Of a stretch of 64,000 nucleotides of DNA, positions 22,019 through 33,454 are shown piece by piece (the stretch's first letter is position 1; each line of letters starts with the position of its first letter). Made by a program: the position numbers and the translations under genes. The DNA is from Isoperla grammatica. Its lineage: Eukaryota; Arthropoda; Insecta; Plecoptera; Perlodidae. The notes under the pieces are model-generated. The model searched no databases. It was not told the origin of the DNA and worked only from the letters and a program-made list of their open reading frames with translations. The stretch is taken from positions 23,352,097 through 23,416,096 of the forward strand of contig OX246749.1 in the NCBI GenBank assembly GCA_945910005.1, read 5' to 3'.

Positions 22019-24474
22019 CTTCCGACAATTAGAAATGGCAGAGGACGAAACGGTACACCAGTTCCTAACACGCCTGAAAAGCGAAAGTGCAAATTGTGAC
22101 TTTAGCAACTACAATGAGGAAAAAGCTTTAATTGATCAACTAGTTACGAAGTGCAGGTCTAGCGAGTTGCGGATGAAACTGCTCGAAAAAGGGGATACGT
22201 TGACATTAGCAACAGCGCGGGAAATTGCACGTAGCTTAGAAACGTCACAAAAACAAGCGGCTTTAATGGAAGGTGCCAGTGTGGCTAAACTGGGTTTTCA
22301 CAACAAGCCAAGTCAGGATGGCCAGAGGAAAAAATGTTACCGGTGTGGCTACACAGGACATTTCGCGCAAGACGATACATGCCCTGCCAGGACGGCAAAG
22401 TGTAACAAATGCGGACGAACAGGTCATTATGCAAAATGCTGCAAGTCACAAGACCAAGGTTCAAAGGAAAAGGGAAGAAGTGACGCAGACAAGAAAGGTA
22501 AAAGTGAAGAATCTCATAGGCCTAAAGCCGGGCTTAAGTCTAAGTCTAAAGTTAGACAGCTGGACGAGGTTGCGAGCAGCAGTGATGCAGAAGAAGATGG
22601 CTACTCTTTTTCTGTAGATTACTTTGAGGTTAATACACTCGGAGAAGTCATGATCAAGGCCAAGGTCGGCGCAGTTGATCTAGATTTAATGATAGACTCG
22701 GGGGCATCGTGTAATATAATCGACCAAAAGAGTTGGGAGACATGTAAAAAACGCAAAATCCAGGGCACATGCATGACAACGCACAAGAAGATTTTCGCAT
22801 ATGGAAGCTCAACTCCACTCGAATTATTAGGCAAGTTTGCCACCACTGTAGAGCTGTCGAACGGTAGTAGTCAAGTTGCGCATTTTTATGTGGTAGCCGG
22901 AAAAGGAACCCCAATATTGGGTAAGGATACTGCAAAGGCCCTAGGAGTTCTGAGACTCGGGTTACCGGTACCGGATGAAAATGTAACGAGCCTACAGGAT
23001 AAACCTTCAAGCGAGCTTGAAACATACCAACAGAAGTACCCTAGTGCTTTCGAGGGACTTGGGAAATTAAAAGACGTAACAATCAAACTTGAAATCAAAA
23101 GTGATGTACGGCCAGTAGCTCAACCAGCGAGGAAAATCCCTCATCAGCTACGGGGGAAGCTGAACGAAAAACTACAGGAGTGTTTGAAAGAAGACGTAAT
23201 TGAAAAGGTACAAGGAGCGACACCATGGGTCTCACCGTTGGTTTTATGTACAAAGAAGACTGGAGGCCTACGACCATGCGTAGACATGCGTGAGCCAAAC
23301 CTGGCAATCGAGCGAGAGCGTCATCCGATACCCTCTTTCGAAGACGATGTGGCTGCGATGCACGGGAGTACGCGATTCAGTGTGTTGGATCTCAAGTCGG
23401 CGTTCCTACAGCTGGAACTGGATGAAGATTCAAGACCGATCACTACATTCACGACACACCAAGGTATGTACCGGTTCAAGCGGCTGTTCTTTGGGATTTG
23501 CTGCGCTCCAGAAATTTTTCAGAGGGGCATGGAAGACGTCATTAAGGAATGCCCAGGAGTAAGAGTCCACATAGACGACATTATTGTGTTTGGCAGAACC
23601 AAGGCTGAGCATGATGAACGTCTCAACAGACTGTTAAAAGTTTTGACAGAAAAGGGTTTAACTCTAAATGCTGACAAGTGTGTTATTGGTCAGCAAGAGG
23701 TAACATACAGAGGACATAGTTTCTCCAGTGAGGGTGTGAGCCCGTTAAAAGACCGAATTGAGAGTATTCTCCAGTGCCGAGCTCCAAAAAGTCGCAGCGA
23801 ACTAGAGAGTTTTCTCGGCCTAGTAGGATACAACGCCCGGTTTATAAGGAACTACTCGACGCTCACACACCCTCTTCGAGGGCTAACGAAGAAAGGTGTT
23901 ATCTTTAAGTGGGAACAAAAGCATGACAAGGCGTTCAACTTGCTAAAGAAAAGCCTACAAGAAGCTTCCGGTTTGGGGTTCTACAATCCTGCAGCAGAAA
24001 CGTTTATCACAGCGGACGCGAGCCCGTACGGCTTAGGTGCTGTTCTGGTCCAGGCAACGCCAGGCGGACCACGAGTTATCGAATACGCAAGCAGGGCGTT
24101 AACAGCCGCTGAGATGAACTATAGCCCAGTGGAAAAAGAAGCGCTAGGTCTAGTGTGGGCCTGCGAACGATTCGCTTACTACATATATGGGGGTAAGTCG
24201 CTCGTTGCAGTTTATATTTAGCACTAGATCGAAGCCCTGTGCTAGGATCGAACGTTGGGTCCTAAGGCTTCAAAGTTTTGACTATGAAGTGATCTACAGA
24301 CCCGGTAGGACAAATATCGCCGATCCGCTTTCACGACTCCTACCAAAAGACCTGAAACCACCCAAGGAAGGTCATGACGATCTGTACGTAAGATGGATTG
24401 CCCAGCAATCAGTTCCAAAAGCTATGACAATCGACAAAGTCCAACACGAGTCGACTCAAGATCCTGAACTCGAG
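21981..24474 (+). CDS. Gypsy B gag-pol: zinc knuckles, protease, RT, RNase H
   Basis: After the slippage site: MAEDETVHQFLTRLKSE, two CCHC knuckles (CYRCGYTGHFAQDDTC, with CNKCGRTGHYAKCC), protease DSGASCNIID, and RT with FSVLDLKSAFLQLELD, HQGMYRFKRLFFGI and the catalytic VHIDDIIVFG. RNase H follows with ITADASPYGLGAVL and EKEALGLVWACERFAYYIYG. The frame breaks at about 24219; the next frame continues ARIERWVLRLQSFDYEVIYR and ADPLSRLLPKD up to the SINE-like insertion at 24474. HIDD in place of YIDD keeps both catalytic Asp residues. Confidence 0.9.
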
Positions 24475-24849
24475 GGACTGCCACCTTATCGTGGTGGGCA
24501 GGTTTGCGTGCTTTGTTGATCCCGAGAGCTATGCCGGCGGAAGCGTATGCTTCTGGTAGGGCCACCCAAGCCAGACTGGTCGAGGAGGAGAAGTCAGACG
24601 AAGTGCAGTCCACACCCCAATCCCCTTTCCCCCCCACTGTCCCATTGAATATTTCTCCTCCCACTTGGCCCTGCCCTCCCTTGCTGGACTCCCGTATGAC
24701 GACTCACGCAACGTACAATGGATCTGATTCGGATGTGGCTTTATTCTTCATTATCATCTTTCTCATCTTCATTATCACCCGCTCATCGTCTCGATTAGCC
24801 ATCGTTGCATAAATATGAGACGTTAAACCCCATTAATCAATCAATCAAT
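24475..24849 (+). mobile_element. SINE-like repeat copy 4, inside Gypsy B pol
   Basis: Head GGACTGCCACCTTATCGTGG at 24475, tail AATCAATCAATC at 24849. A short duplication TCGAG flanks it (24470-24474 and 24849-24853). Removing it leaves Gypsy B pol in frame, so it entered a working or nearly working element. Sequence is close to consensus. Confidence 0.92.
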
Positions 24850-24853
24850 CGAG

Positions 24854-26116
24854 AGTTTACGACAGGCGATACAGCACAGAGTTTGGCCTGCAGATCTGAA
24901 GAGGTACGAACTCATCAAAATCGAGCTCTGTGTAGTAGACAGCATTGTTCTGCGAGGGACTCGAATCGTCTTACCCCAGAGCCTAAGGCAGCCAGCTATG
25001 GAAATAGCTCATGAGGGCCACCCAGGCATTGTAAAGATGAAACTTCGACTTCGCTCCAAAGTGTGGTGGCCTGACATAGATGGCCAGGCAGAGCGATTTG
25101 TTAAATCTTGCCATGGATGCCAGTTGGTAGGAAGACCAAATCCTGTGGAACCTGTTATCCGCACTGAACTCCCTTCCAAACCATGGCAACACCTAGCATT
25201 AGACTTCCTTGGTCCTATAGATGATTTCAATCTTCTAGTTGTAATCGACTATTACAGCCGCTACTTCGAGATTGCCATCATGAAGAGTACTACAACATCT
25301 AAGATGATTTCTCAGTTAGACCAGATGTTTGCAAGACACGGCATACCAATTTCCGTTACATCTGACAATGGTCCGCAGTTCACCAGTCAAGAGTGGAGAG
25401 ATTTCCTTGACCACAACGGGGTCACCCTCCACCATACTACACCATTGTGGCCTCAGGCTAACGGAGAGGTCGAACGGCAAAACAGAAGCTTGCTGAAGAG
25501 CATGAGAATCGCTCATGCAGAAGGTAACGATTGGAAGAACGAACTTCAGAAGTACCTACTCATGTACCGGTCAACTCCACATGCCGTGACCGGAGTGAGT
25601 CCAGCGGAAATGTTGTTCAATCGGAAAATTAGAACCAAGCTTCCTGAGGTAGACGAGATTCTAAACGATGGCGAAATACGGGATCGGGACCTTGTTCATA
25701 AAGCTTATGGGAAAATGTACACAGATAACAAGAGGCGAGCCAGAGAGTCCGAGATCCAAGTTGGAGACGCGGTACTGGTTAGGCAGACACCCACTCACAA
25801 GCTCTCAACACGATTTTCCCTTGAACCTTTCCAAGTAGTGGAGAAAACTGGTAGCAGCATGGTAGTGCAGTCACCTGCTGGAGTCAGGTATCGTCGAAAC
25901 TCCTCACTCCTGAAGAGATTCCAACGTGACGAACATCCACCAGATAATGTTGCTGACAGTCCAAGTTCCACTCCGGAAGAGATACCTGCTACTTCTGAAC
26001 GTGAAATGGAACAATCGAAGGAGCAGACAGCGCCGGAGATTCGTCGTTCCACCAGGATCAAGCAGAAGCCATCGCTGTTGGACGATTATGTGTTATCTCA
26101 GACTGTTGAAGACTGA
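24854..26116 (+). CDS. Gypsy B integrase region
   Basis: Open from the SINE-like copy to 26116. The HHCC zinc module reads HEGHPGIVKMKLRLRSKVWW then CHGCQLV. The rve core has D in LALDFLGPIDDF, D in VTSDNGPQFTSQEW and E in PQANGEVERQNRSLLKSM, so all three catalytic acids are present. The C-terminal part (VGDAVLVRQ, RYRRNSSLLKRF) matches the usual Gypsy integrase tail and ends in an acidic and basic stretch. There is no break in this part. Confidence 0.92.
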   Translation, partial: SLRQAIQHRVWPADLKRYELIKIELCVVDSIVLRGTRIVLPQSLRQPAMEIAHEGHPGIVKMKLRLRSKVWWPDIDGQAERFVKSCHGCQLVGRPNPVEPVIRTELPSKPWQHLALDFLGPIDDFNLLVVIDYYSRYFEIAIMKSTTTSKMISQLDQMFARHGIPISVTSDNGPQFTSQEWRDFLDHNGVTLHHTTPLWPQANGEVERQNRSLLKSMRIAHAEGNDWKNELQKYLLMYRSTPHAVTGVSPAEMLFNRKIRTKLPEVDEILNDGEIRDRDLVHKAYGKMYTDNKRRARESEIQVGDAVLVRQTPTHKLSTRFSLEPFQVVEKTGSSMVVQSPAGVRYRRNSSLLKRFQRDEHPPDNVADSPSSTPEEIPATSEREMEQSKEQTAPEIRRSTRIKQKPSLLDDYVLSQTVED

Positions 26117-26318
26117 AACTACATGCTTGTTTAATGATTGTATACCTTGTAGTTAGACTTGTCAAAATTATTGCTTAGAAGTTAGATACAAGTAAGCTAG
26201 AGTAGTTTAGTCAAACTTTAACATTTATTGTAAACTGATTTGATTTGGTTGGTCTTGCCTTATTATTACTTTAGTTAGTAGTTTCTAGTTAATTGACTAT
26301 TTCAAAGAACAGGGGAGA

Positions 26319-26462
26319 TGTAGAGTATTGAGAAGTTGGTAGGACTGGAAAAAGAGGAGGACAATTCAAGATGTCTGACAGTGGAAGTACTGAATAAATG
26401 TATCGTTTGTAATACAAGTATTTACATAATAAAAGTAGTGTTATGAAGCCACCAGTGTTACA
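26319..26462 (+). repeat. Gypsy B 3' LTR
   Basis: Direct copy of 21204-21347, followed by the target duplication AAACC and by the interrupted gag of Gypsy A. Confidence 0.95.
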
Positions 26463-27903
26463 AAACCTAATTTAGTTTGCCCCATGGCGAGAAGTCTAGA
26501 GGTTGCCGAGTCAAACGCACAAATGTTAAATCCGAGGTCGGATGTCAATCAAATCAAAAGGCAATTCAAGAAAAATCAAACCTCGAAACCACGTCAAGCT
26601 CAGACGTCAGTATTCCAGAGTCAAGATCGTCCAGTCAGAATGTCCGGTAGTCAGTCACAGTTTACACATCGGAAATGTCGACGTTGTGGTAGGAACCACG
26701 ATGAAAAAACGTGTCCGGCAGTGTCGTGGAAATGTTTTGGTTGTCAAAAAATAGGTCATACTTCCAAAGTCTGCACTCAAAATAAGTCGAATGTGAGTCG
26801 TAATAGTTATGACATAAGGGTAAATAACAGTCGAGTTAAAAACATTGACTGTGCAGAAAGTTCTGTCTGTGAAGATAGTAGTAGTGAAAGCGAAAGTTTT
26901 GATATTCAAAAAGTATTGTCTGTTAACTAAGCACACTTGATAAGCCAGTGTATGTTACATTGCATGTAAGTGGAAAAGAGCTTAGTATGGAAGTGGATAC
27001 AGGAGCAGCTTGTTCTGTTATGTCTGAGGAAACATACTTGAATAGCTTTAGTCATGTCAAATGTCGTAAATCTAATAATGGTTTAAAGACTGTGTCTGGT
27101 GAAACTTTCAGTTAATACTGATAATCAAGTCTTTGAACTACCCATCATTGTAACTCGTTCCAAGTGTAGCCCTCTATTAGGTAGACCCTGGTTAGATGTG
27201 TTAGTTCCTGATTGGAGGGCGAGTTTAGATGTTGGGAAAAATAAACAAAGTAAAACTTGCTTGGTCAAGTTATTGTCGCAACTGTCAGACGGTCAAATAA
27301 CAAATAAGCTAAAATGTGTGAATAAGTATGAATGTTTGAAGGAGAGCCTTATGTCAGAGGCAAGAAATGGATTTCCTCGAGTGTTTGAATCTAAGGGATT
27401 ACCTGTTGCAGGTAATGAAGCGGATATTGTTGTCAAACTAGACTCCACTCCAATATTTCATAGGGCCTACCCTGTACCTTATGCATTACAAGACAGGGTT
27501 AAAAAAGAATTATATGCCTTGGTCGAGTCCGGAGTGCTGGTACCGAAGTCGAAAGGTGATTGGGCCTCACCTCTAGTGGTAGTTCCAAAGAAAGATGATA
27601 AACTACGTTTGTGTGTTGATTTTAAAGTAACCCTTAATAAGGTAATAGAGACAGAGAATTACCCATTACCTAAGCTAGAAGACATTTTTGCGTCTCTTGG
27701 TAGTGGTAAAATCTTTGGGTTATTGGACCTGTCCAATGCATATTTACAATTACCTGTGTCAAAGTCTTCTAGAAAGTATTTGTTGATAAACACACATATT
27801 GGGTTGTTCGAGTTCACAAGGCTTCCATATGGAATCACTTGTGCTCCAGCCATTTTCCAGTCTACTATGGAAAAAATCTTAAAGGATATACCCGGAGTAG
27901 TCC
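26463..27903 (+). pseudogene. Gypsy A continued: nucleocapsid, protease, partial RT
   Basis: Resumes the gag frame of 20763-21203. Two CCHC knuckles (CRRCGRNHDEKTC; CFGCQKIGHTSKVC) are read at 26484-26930. After a break, the protease EVDTGAACSVMSEE is at about 26987-27025. After a second break near 27100, linker and RT follow (ESGVLVPKSKGDWASPLVVV; LRLCVDF; FGLLDLSNAYLQLPVSK; RLPYGITCAPAIFQSTMEKI). The match stops at about 27903 before the catalytic YxDD box; the rest of pol and the 3' LTR are absent. An old, broken copy. Confidence 0.85.
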
Positions 27904-28449
27904 AGCATCAAAGTGTCGAAAATCATAGTCCTGTGCAATTTCGAGGAAAGAGTATAGCACCATATACCAATGTGTTCATAAGGTTTCACAGTATTTAGCG
28001 CACTTTGGTGCTAGAGTGATATCCGCGACTGGGGGCGGGGGCGGTGCCCCCAATTTTGACTACACTTTGCATTGAATATCGCTCAATTACGGCCAAACGG
28101 TTGGTCTGACAACGGGCCTACTAGTATCATTGTTCTTTTCTCAACAAGCCAACAAACCATGTGCAACCAAATGCCGTATTTAATTAAACAATGTTCACAA
28201 TTTGCCATTATCATCATAGGAAGAACGATGCCAGTTGCGTGACTTTGCTTATGAGCACTTCATTCGTTTTCACTTTTCACTAGTGCGCTCAGTGGCCAAA
28301 CTCGGTGCCTACACTAGCCAAGATTGATCTATCTATCTTGCCATTATGTGGTAGGCCTACCTATGTATGTAGCAGATTTGTATGGAATGTGAATAACTGA
28401 ATTCTTGACCCATGTTCTTCTCTTTTTGCCTGAAAATAATGAATTGGGG
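27904..28449. other. No gene recognised
   Basis: Unassigned sequence after the Gypsy A break. It holds a short GC-rich inverted block (CTGGGGGCGGGGGCGGTGCCCCCA, 28030-28053). Nothing else stands out. Confidence 0.5.
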
Positions 28450-28724
28450 GACGAAATCCCTTTAAGTGAAAACGTGGTTATAGTCCCGTCAGGTGGCAAA
28501 TGGGTGAAGGGATCATGCTAGTGAAGGACTTCTTTACTGCAGCCTACACACTTCTATGCGTATACTTCGCATTCAACCTGGCGTACCCAAAAGGTGGGGA
28601 AAATACAATGACTTTTCTTCAAGAAGGATTGGCAGCCATAAGGTCAGGCAAGAAAACCCCAATTAAAGTTCTCAAATTGATAAACATAATTTGTCGGTCA
28701 CCTGCAACTCCTGATAGTGAGTAG
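28450..28724 (+). CDS. Possible 3' terminal exon of an uncharacterised protein
   Basis: Open reading ELGDEIPLSENVVIVPSG, then MLVKDFFTAAYTLLCVYFAF, NLAYPKGGENTMTFLQEGL and KTPIKVLKLINII, ending at 28724. Short C-terminal segments of this form ('A-x-Y-x-F-N-x-x-Y-P-K-G') occur at the end of an uncharacterised protein group common in invertebrate genomes, as I recall them; no function is known to me. I see no clear acceptor site, so the exon start is uncertain. It may be a host gene end or part of a multi-copy element. Confidence 0.45.
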
Positions 28725-28889
28725 GATGTGTATAGGCAACCCAAGACTTCCTTACATGCTTTCGTCACATCCGCCGGGTTCTTGAGCCGGGGTCTTGAGA
28801 AGCAATAAATCGGAAGAATTACCTTAAAAAATGACGACTAGATTCCAGAACTGCTACAAATTGCATTATTCCAATTTTTCATGTGCTTC

Positions 28890-29950
28890 TACAGGTGTGA
28901 TTTAACAAACACGGTTTCCATTCAAACATGTGCAATATTACTATGTGTCATCTTGCAAAGTATACTGCTTAGTACAACATAAATATAGTAATGCAATACA
29001 TGCAATGCAATTTTACGGTGAAAAACACGGTTTTCGTTCAAACGTGTAATATGTCTGACATTTTCCGCAGACAGTTTCACACCCTGACAATTCACTTCTC
29101 AGTGTTATACTTACCAAGTCCTATTTTATTCTCGTCATAATTACTTATTAATCTTAGAATACTTCAAAACAGTCAAGTAAAATTATTAAGTACTGTAAAT
29201 ATGTTACGACAACCTGTAGAAAGTTTAGCCCATTCGGAATAGGATAAGATAAGAGTGTTTGCTTAGGCCACCAACTCAGCATAGAGAACAGGCAAAATAT
29301 ACCTGCCTAGTACAACATAAATATAGTATGCAACACATGCAATGCAATTTTACGAGTGTGATTTGAAAAAAATGGGTTTCATTCAAACATGTGCAATATT
29401 CCTGTGTCATCTTGCAAAATATACCTGCCTAGTACAACATAAATATAGTATGCAACACATGCAATGCAATTTTACGAGTGTGATTTGAAAAAAATGGGTT
29501 TCATTCAAACATGTGCAATATTCCTGTGTCATCTTGCAAAATATACCTGCCTAGTACAACATAAATATAGTATGCAACACATGAAATGCAATTTCACGAG
29601 TGTGATTTGAAAAAAATGGTTTTCATTCAAACATGTGCAATATTCCTGTGTCATCTTGCAAAGTATACCTGCCTAGTACAACATAAATATAGTATGCAAC
29701 ACATGCAATGCAATTTTACGAGTGTGATTTGAAAAAAATGGTTTTCATTCAAACATGTGCAATATTCCTGTGTCACCTTCCAAAATATACCTGCCTAGTA
29801 CAACAAACATATAGTATGCAACACATGCAATGCAATTTTACGAGTGTGATTTGAAAAACGTGGTTTTCATTCAAACATGTGCAATATTCCTATGTCATCT
29901 TGCAAAATATACCTGCCTAGTACAATACAACATTAATATAGTATGTAATA
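28890..29950. repeat. 122-bp satellite array, about six good units plus degenerate ones
   Basis: Unit starts GCAAAATATACCTGCCTAGT, contains ATGCAACACATGCAATGCAA and ends TATTCCTGTGTCATCTT. The best units run from about 29290 to 29950; two degraded units lie at about 28890-29060. Adjacent unique sequence separates the two groups. Confidence 0.9.
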
Positions 29951-30959
29951 TGCATCCGTCTGAAAAGACTGTAACTGTAACATAAATATGGTTTGCAATA
30001 TGCATCCAATTGAAGACTATAGGCCTAACTGTGACTGATTTGTTAACACCAATAAAACAATGAAACTTATTTTAATTGTACTGGGGGAGAAGCAAACGCA
30101 GGTCTCAACATTTGAACTAGGCAGCAGAGTTCCTATGGTTTATACGAATGCATTTGCAATGTTTTAGTTTGTTTATTGCCTAGAGACTTTGGACAATCTG
30201 TGGCTTGGTTTGTTTCTCCTCCAGTTTAATTTGTTTCATTGATTGAACTGATTGTTATGAGCCTAGCATGCATTTACACTGCTAGTATTAGCATTTATAA
30301 AAATACACGTGTTTTGTATTAACCCAAAAATGTATATTGTATGTGTATTACATGAAAATTGTTGGCATTATATAAATAAATACTCACATTTCATGTAAAA
30401 ATGGAATTACGTACTATTTATTTCTCCAAATAATACCCTGGTATTGTGCATCTACTACAAGATAATAGTAAGTAAGACTGCAAATAATTGCTTTGTATCT
30501 CTTACAGCTAAATTATTAGTAATAACTAATAACCGTGATTACAAATAATTACTTTGTATCTCTTACAGTTGAATTGTTTGTAATTTTACTACTTTCGTTG
30601 TATCTACTACATATAAATAGAAAGTACCATTACAGATAATTACTTTGTACCTCTTACATGTGAATTGTTGGTAATATTACACATAATTACTTTGTACCTC
30701 TTACATGTGAATTGTTAGTAATATTACTGCTTTCTTTGTATGCATTACATGTGAATAGTTAGTAATATAACAACTAATTACTTTTTATGTTTTACAAGGC
30801 AATATATAGTATTATTGCTAAGAAATACTTTGTATTTTCAAGAGGTATTTGTTTTATAAATTTACTAAAGAATACTTAGTATGTTTAAGTAGGATTTATC
30901 TAGGCATTGTAGTTTCCTAGTTTTTTTTTTAGTAATCTTACAGATTATTTTTATCAGTG
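29951..30959. repeat. AT-rich sequence with degenerate repeats
   Basis: No gene. From about 30470 to 30900 a loosely repeated block (AATTACTTTGTACCTCTTAC, then GTGAATTGTTAGTAATATTAC) occurs roughly five times with drift. Elsewhere AT-rich and unremarkable. Confidence 0.6.
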
Positions 30960-31428
30960 CATACACGTCCTGGCTCACAATACTTCCAACCTAACTTTGC
31001 CTCACGATATATAACAAACTGCCATCGGACATAAAAAATGCTCAGTCACTAGGTTTATTTCAATCAAAACTAAAAACTTTCTTACAAGAAAATTGTTATT
31101 ATACTGTAAAAGAGTGTTTTTATTCATAAACTCTCATAACCACATATGTACACAATATTTATTATTTTCACGCCATTATTTCATTGTAAATTTGTTAATT
31201 TTCATGTATACATTGATTTATTTGCACTTTATTGGTATGGCACTACTGTATGCTATGTACTGTGTAATTTACTTTGTAAGGAATTGATACAATACTACCT
31301 CATACCGGGGGCACTATGGTATTATTTGTATCACTGCTATTACTACAGTATAATTGTATAATTATGTATATACATAGAAATTCTATCACTTCACTAACCT
31401 TATCAACTTACATTGTACCAGGTCCTAG
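30960..31428 (+). mobile_element. LINE 3' end (severely 5'-truncated)
   Basis: Reads LPHDI, a stop, NKLPSDIKNAQSLGLFQSKL and KTFLQENCYY, ending at a stop at about 31128. The 'W/I-N-x-L-P-x-x-I-(R/K)-x-A-x-S-L-x-x-F-K-x-x-L-K' form is the extreme C-terminus of CR1/Jockey-group ORF2. About 300 bp of AT-rich 3' UTR follows. No other part of the element is present. Confidence 0.65.
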
Positions 31429-32394
31429 TGGGGAATAAGGCCCAGTGGGGAACAAGGCCCGAAATTAAAAAAGCGGTGTTGTTTGAATTTAGCGCGAATT
31501 TCAGCACTGGGAATTGACATGTCACAAGTAGTGCGCTCTATGCAAAAAATTTGGTACTTGTAACCACAGCCTTGCAGGTGTGAGAAGGAAGCAAAGTTTT
31601 TCCTAACGAGGTGAACATAACCTTCAATATTTACGTCAACAAATAAGTATTAATCTTGACTACATTTAATGTATAAATGTAACACTTTGAGGAAATATTA
31701 AGTAGATTAAGCTATTTTACAACATAAAACATAACTATAAAAACATAAAGTTATGTTCTTTCAACCAACATACCCTAACCTAACCTCTAGCAACTACTGG
31801 GGGAACAAGGCCCACGTGAATGATGGATACGTTTTTATACTGAAGTTGGGCATGTTCGTAGTAAAAATAATTATATGTTCCGGACAGTTGATGTGGTATT
31901 CCTTTGCCCCACAACTGAACGTGTGTTAGCTCTGTCGAACTAAGCCTAGGGTTCAAAACTTTGTTTATTTTGATTTTTGGATCTTCTGTCAGATTTGAGT
32001 AGCCCTAGGCCTAGCTGTCAGATGTATGTGGGCCTAAGCTAGGCCTAGCTGTCAGATTTGAGTAGGCGTAGGGCTAACTGTCATACCAGACTTGGTACCA
32101 CGAGGAGTGCGTGGGCCTTACCGAAGATGATGAGGACCCTTATGTGTGCCATGAGTGCTTGGATTGAATTAATACACTAGTGGGCCTTATTATACTTGGG
32201 TAGGGGAATAAGGCCCAAGTGTCATTATGACTTTTAATTTAAATTTAAATTACTAATTGTAATTATTTTTTACTTCAACAATTAATTTTATACACAGAAA
32301 TAAACAAGTTTCAACGACCTGTAGCATTTTCATTACCTTAAGTATAATTTGTATTTATAAAAAATAAAAACAATAAGGTGGGCTTTATTCCCCC
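31429..32394 (+). mobile_element. Non-autonomous TIR element (pogo/Tigger-like) with PHD remnant
   Basis: Ends match as inverted repeats: left TGGGGAATAAGGCCCA (31429-31444), right complement GGGGGAATAAAGCCCACC. Further copies of the motif lie inside at 31433-31460, 31796-31815 and as a hairpin pair at 32180-32218. Near the right end a PHD-finger C-terminus is coded (32093-32167). PHD-like tails are known from some pogo-like transposases. No DDE domain is present, and I could not settle the target duplication, so superfamily is an inference. Confidence 0.55.
32093..32167 (+). pseudogene. PHD-finger C-terminal fragment
   Basis: WYHEECVGLTEDDEDPYVCH then ECLD and a stop. W-x-H-x-x-C ... C-x-x-C is the last half of a PHD zinc finger (His and Cys ligands present). 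The first half is missing, or in an upstream exon I cannot see. Preceded by an acceptor-like CATACCAG. Confidence 0.65.
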
Positions 32395-32449
32395 TCGTTC
32401 GTTTCCGTGTCCGGAACACCGTTCTAGACAACTAATTTCAAAAAATCCT
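32395..32449 (-). mobile_element. 55-bp LINE 3' end, reverse copy of 48636-48690
   Basis: The complement reads GGATTTTTTGAAATTAGTTG + TCTAGAACGGTGTTCCGGAC + ACGGAAACGAACGA, matching 48636-48690 almost base for base. Extremely truncated insert, or the left part of a larger unit continuing to the ATTCTATTCTATTCTA tail at 32600-32625. Confidence 0.7.
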
Positions 32450-33454
32450 CATATTTTGTTTTCAGTTTGTAGTTTTAAGTCTTTAGTTTTACTCACTACC
32501 ATGTAGTAGTTTAGTCTAGTAACTAGTTTTATTTACATTATAAATTTATTCGCTCTTTCTACTAAGAGTTTAACAATGTACCATATACCTTGCAAAAGAA
32601 TAAACATATATTCTATTCTATTCTATGGGACCCCAAAAATGCACAATATTCAAAAACTCATCTGAAAACGTGATAGCTCGAAAAACTGGTCCCATTTTTG
32701 GGAAACAAGTACACAGGTAACTGCTCTAGTCCTCCTTAATTTCTGCATGTTGGCCTTAGGCTTGATTAGGCCACCTGACGGAAAATATAGAACACGGGCC
32801 TAGGCCTAGAGTACTACCCTAGGGCTCTAACATTGTAAACTCAAATGGTCTACACTAGCTACTATCAAGGTTTAAATTTGATTACAGGTCCTGATAATTG
32901 ATATTAATTTTTGTGCTCTGGCCTTAAGCCTATTATTATTTGCATTCTACTTACTTGAGACCATAGTCTACCTTTTACATGTTATCAATCGATTGATTGG
33001 TTTGAAAAAGCTCTCCGTTCAATCCCTTTCTGCTAGCCTAGGCCTAGGTCCTAGGCTAGTCTTTTCACTTCTATAAGTGCATTAATCACATCCTGAATTA
33101 TCTGTGCTTGTAGACCTATCACTTAATATTCTTTGAGTACTTAAGGATAACAGTAACGTAATATGTTGAGGGCCCAACATGGCAAACTAACGGTTCTCAC
33201 ACCTATTCTGTAGGCCTATTTGTTGTTTGAATGTTCTTGTTGTGCATTGTTTTGTGTACTGTTTAATTTAGTAAGTTTAGTTTAAGTCTTTGTTAATCTA
33301 CCAGGTTACAAAATTAATTGCCAGCCTAACTTAATTTATTATATATTTATCTATGGCATGTCAATGTCATCTCCACCTGGCCTACCTCTAACATTCTTCC
33401 CTTCCACGTGATGTTCTTCAGCAATTGTAGGCACACCTATATTATTTCTTTCAG
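32450..33454. other. No gene recognised; TAGGCCTA-rich
   Basis: Contains a LINE/SINE-like terminal string AATAAACATATATTCTATTC near 32601-32625 and several AGGCCTAGGCCTA-type palindromes (32760-32820, 33040-33060, 33205-33220). No coding signal. Confidence 0.5.

Larger units (their letters stand above)
21204..26462 (+). mobile_element. Gypsy element B (Ty3/Gypsy), young, with nested SINE-like copy
   Basis: Two 144-bp LTRs (21204-21347, 26319-26462), identical as far as I can read, starting TGTAGAG and ending GTTACA. The flanking 5-bp duplication AAACC is at 21199-21203 and 26463-26467. A primer-binding-like TTGGCGACGAGGA follows the 5' LTR, and a polypurine ACAGGGGAGA precedes the 3' LTR. 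Order is gag, zinc knuckles, protease, RT, RNase H, integrase. Breaks: a 4-base repeat near 22000 in gag, a frame change with small loss near 24219 in RNase H, and a SINE-like copy at 24475-24849. Confidence 0.95.

Noticed and set aside
24504..24812. Recurring ORF with PRAMPAEAYASGRATQ and the opposite-strand MANRDDERVIMKMRK
   Set aside because: They occur at every SINE-like copy and follow the repeat consensus, including in copies lying inside other genes. They are chance frames of a non-coding repeat.
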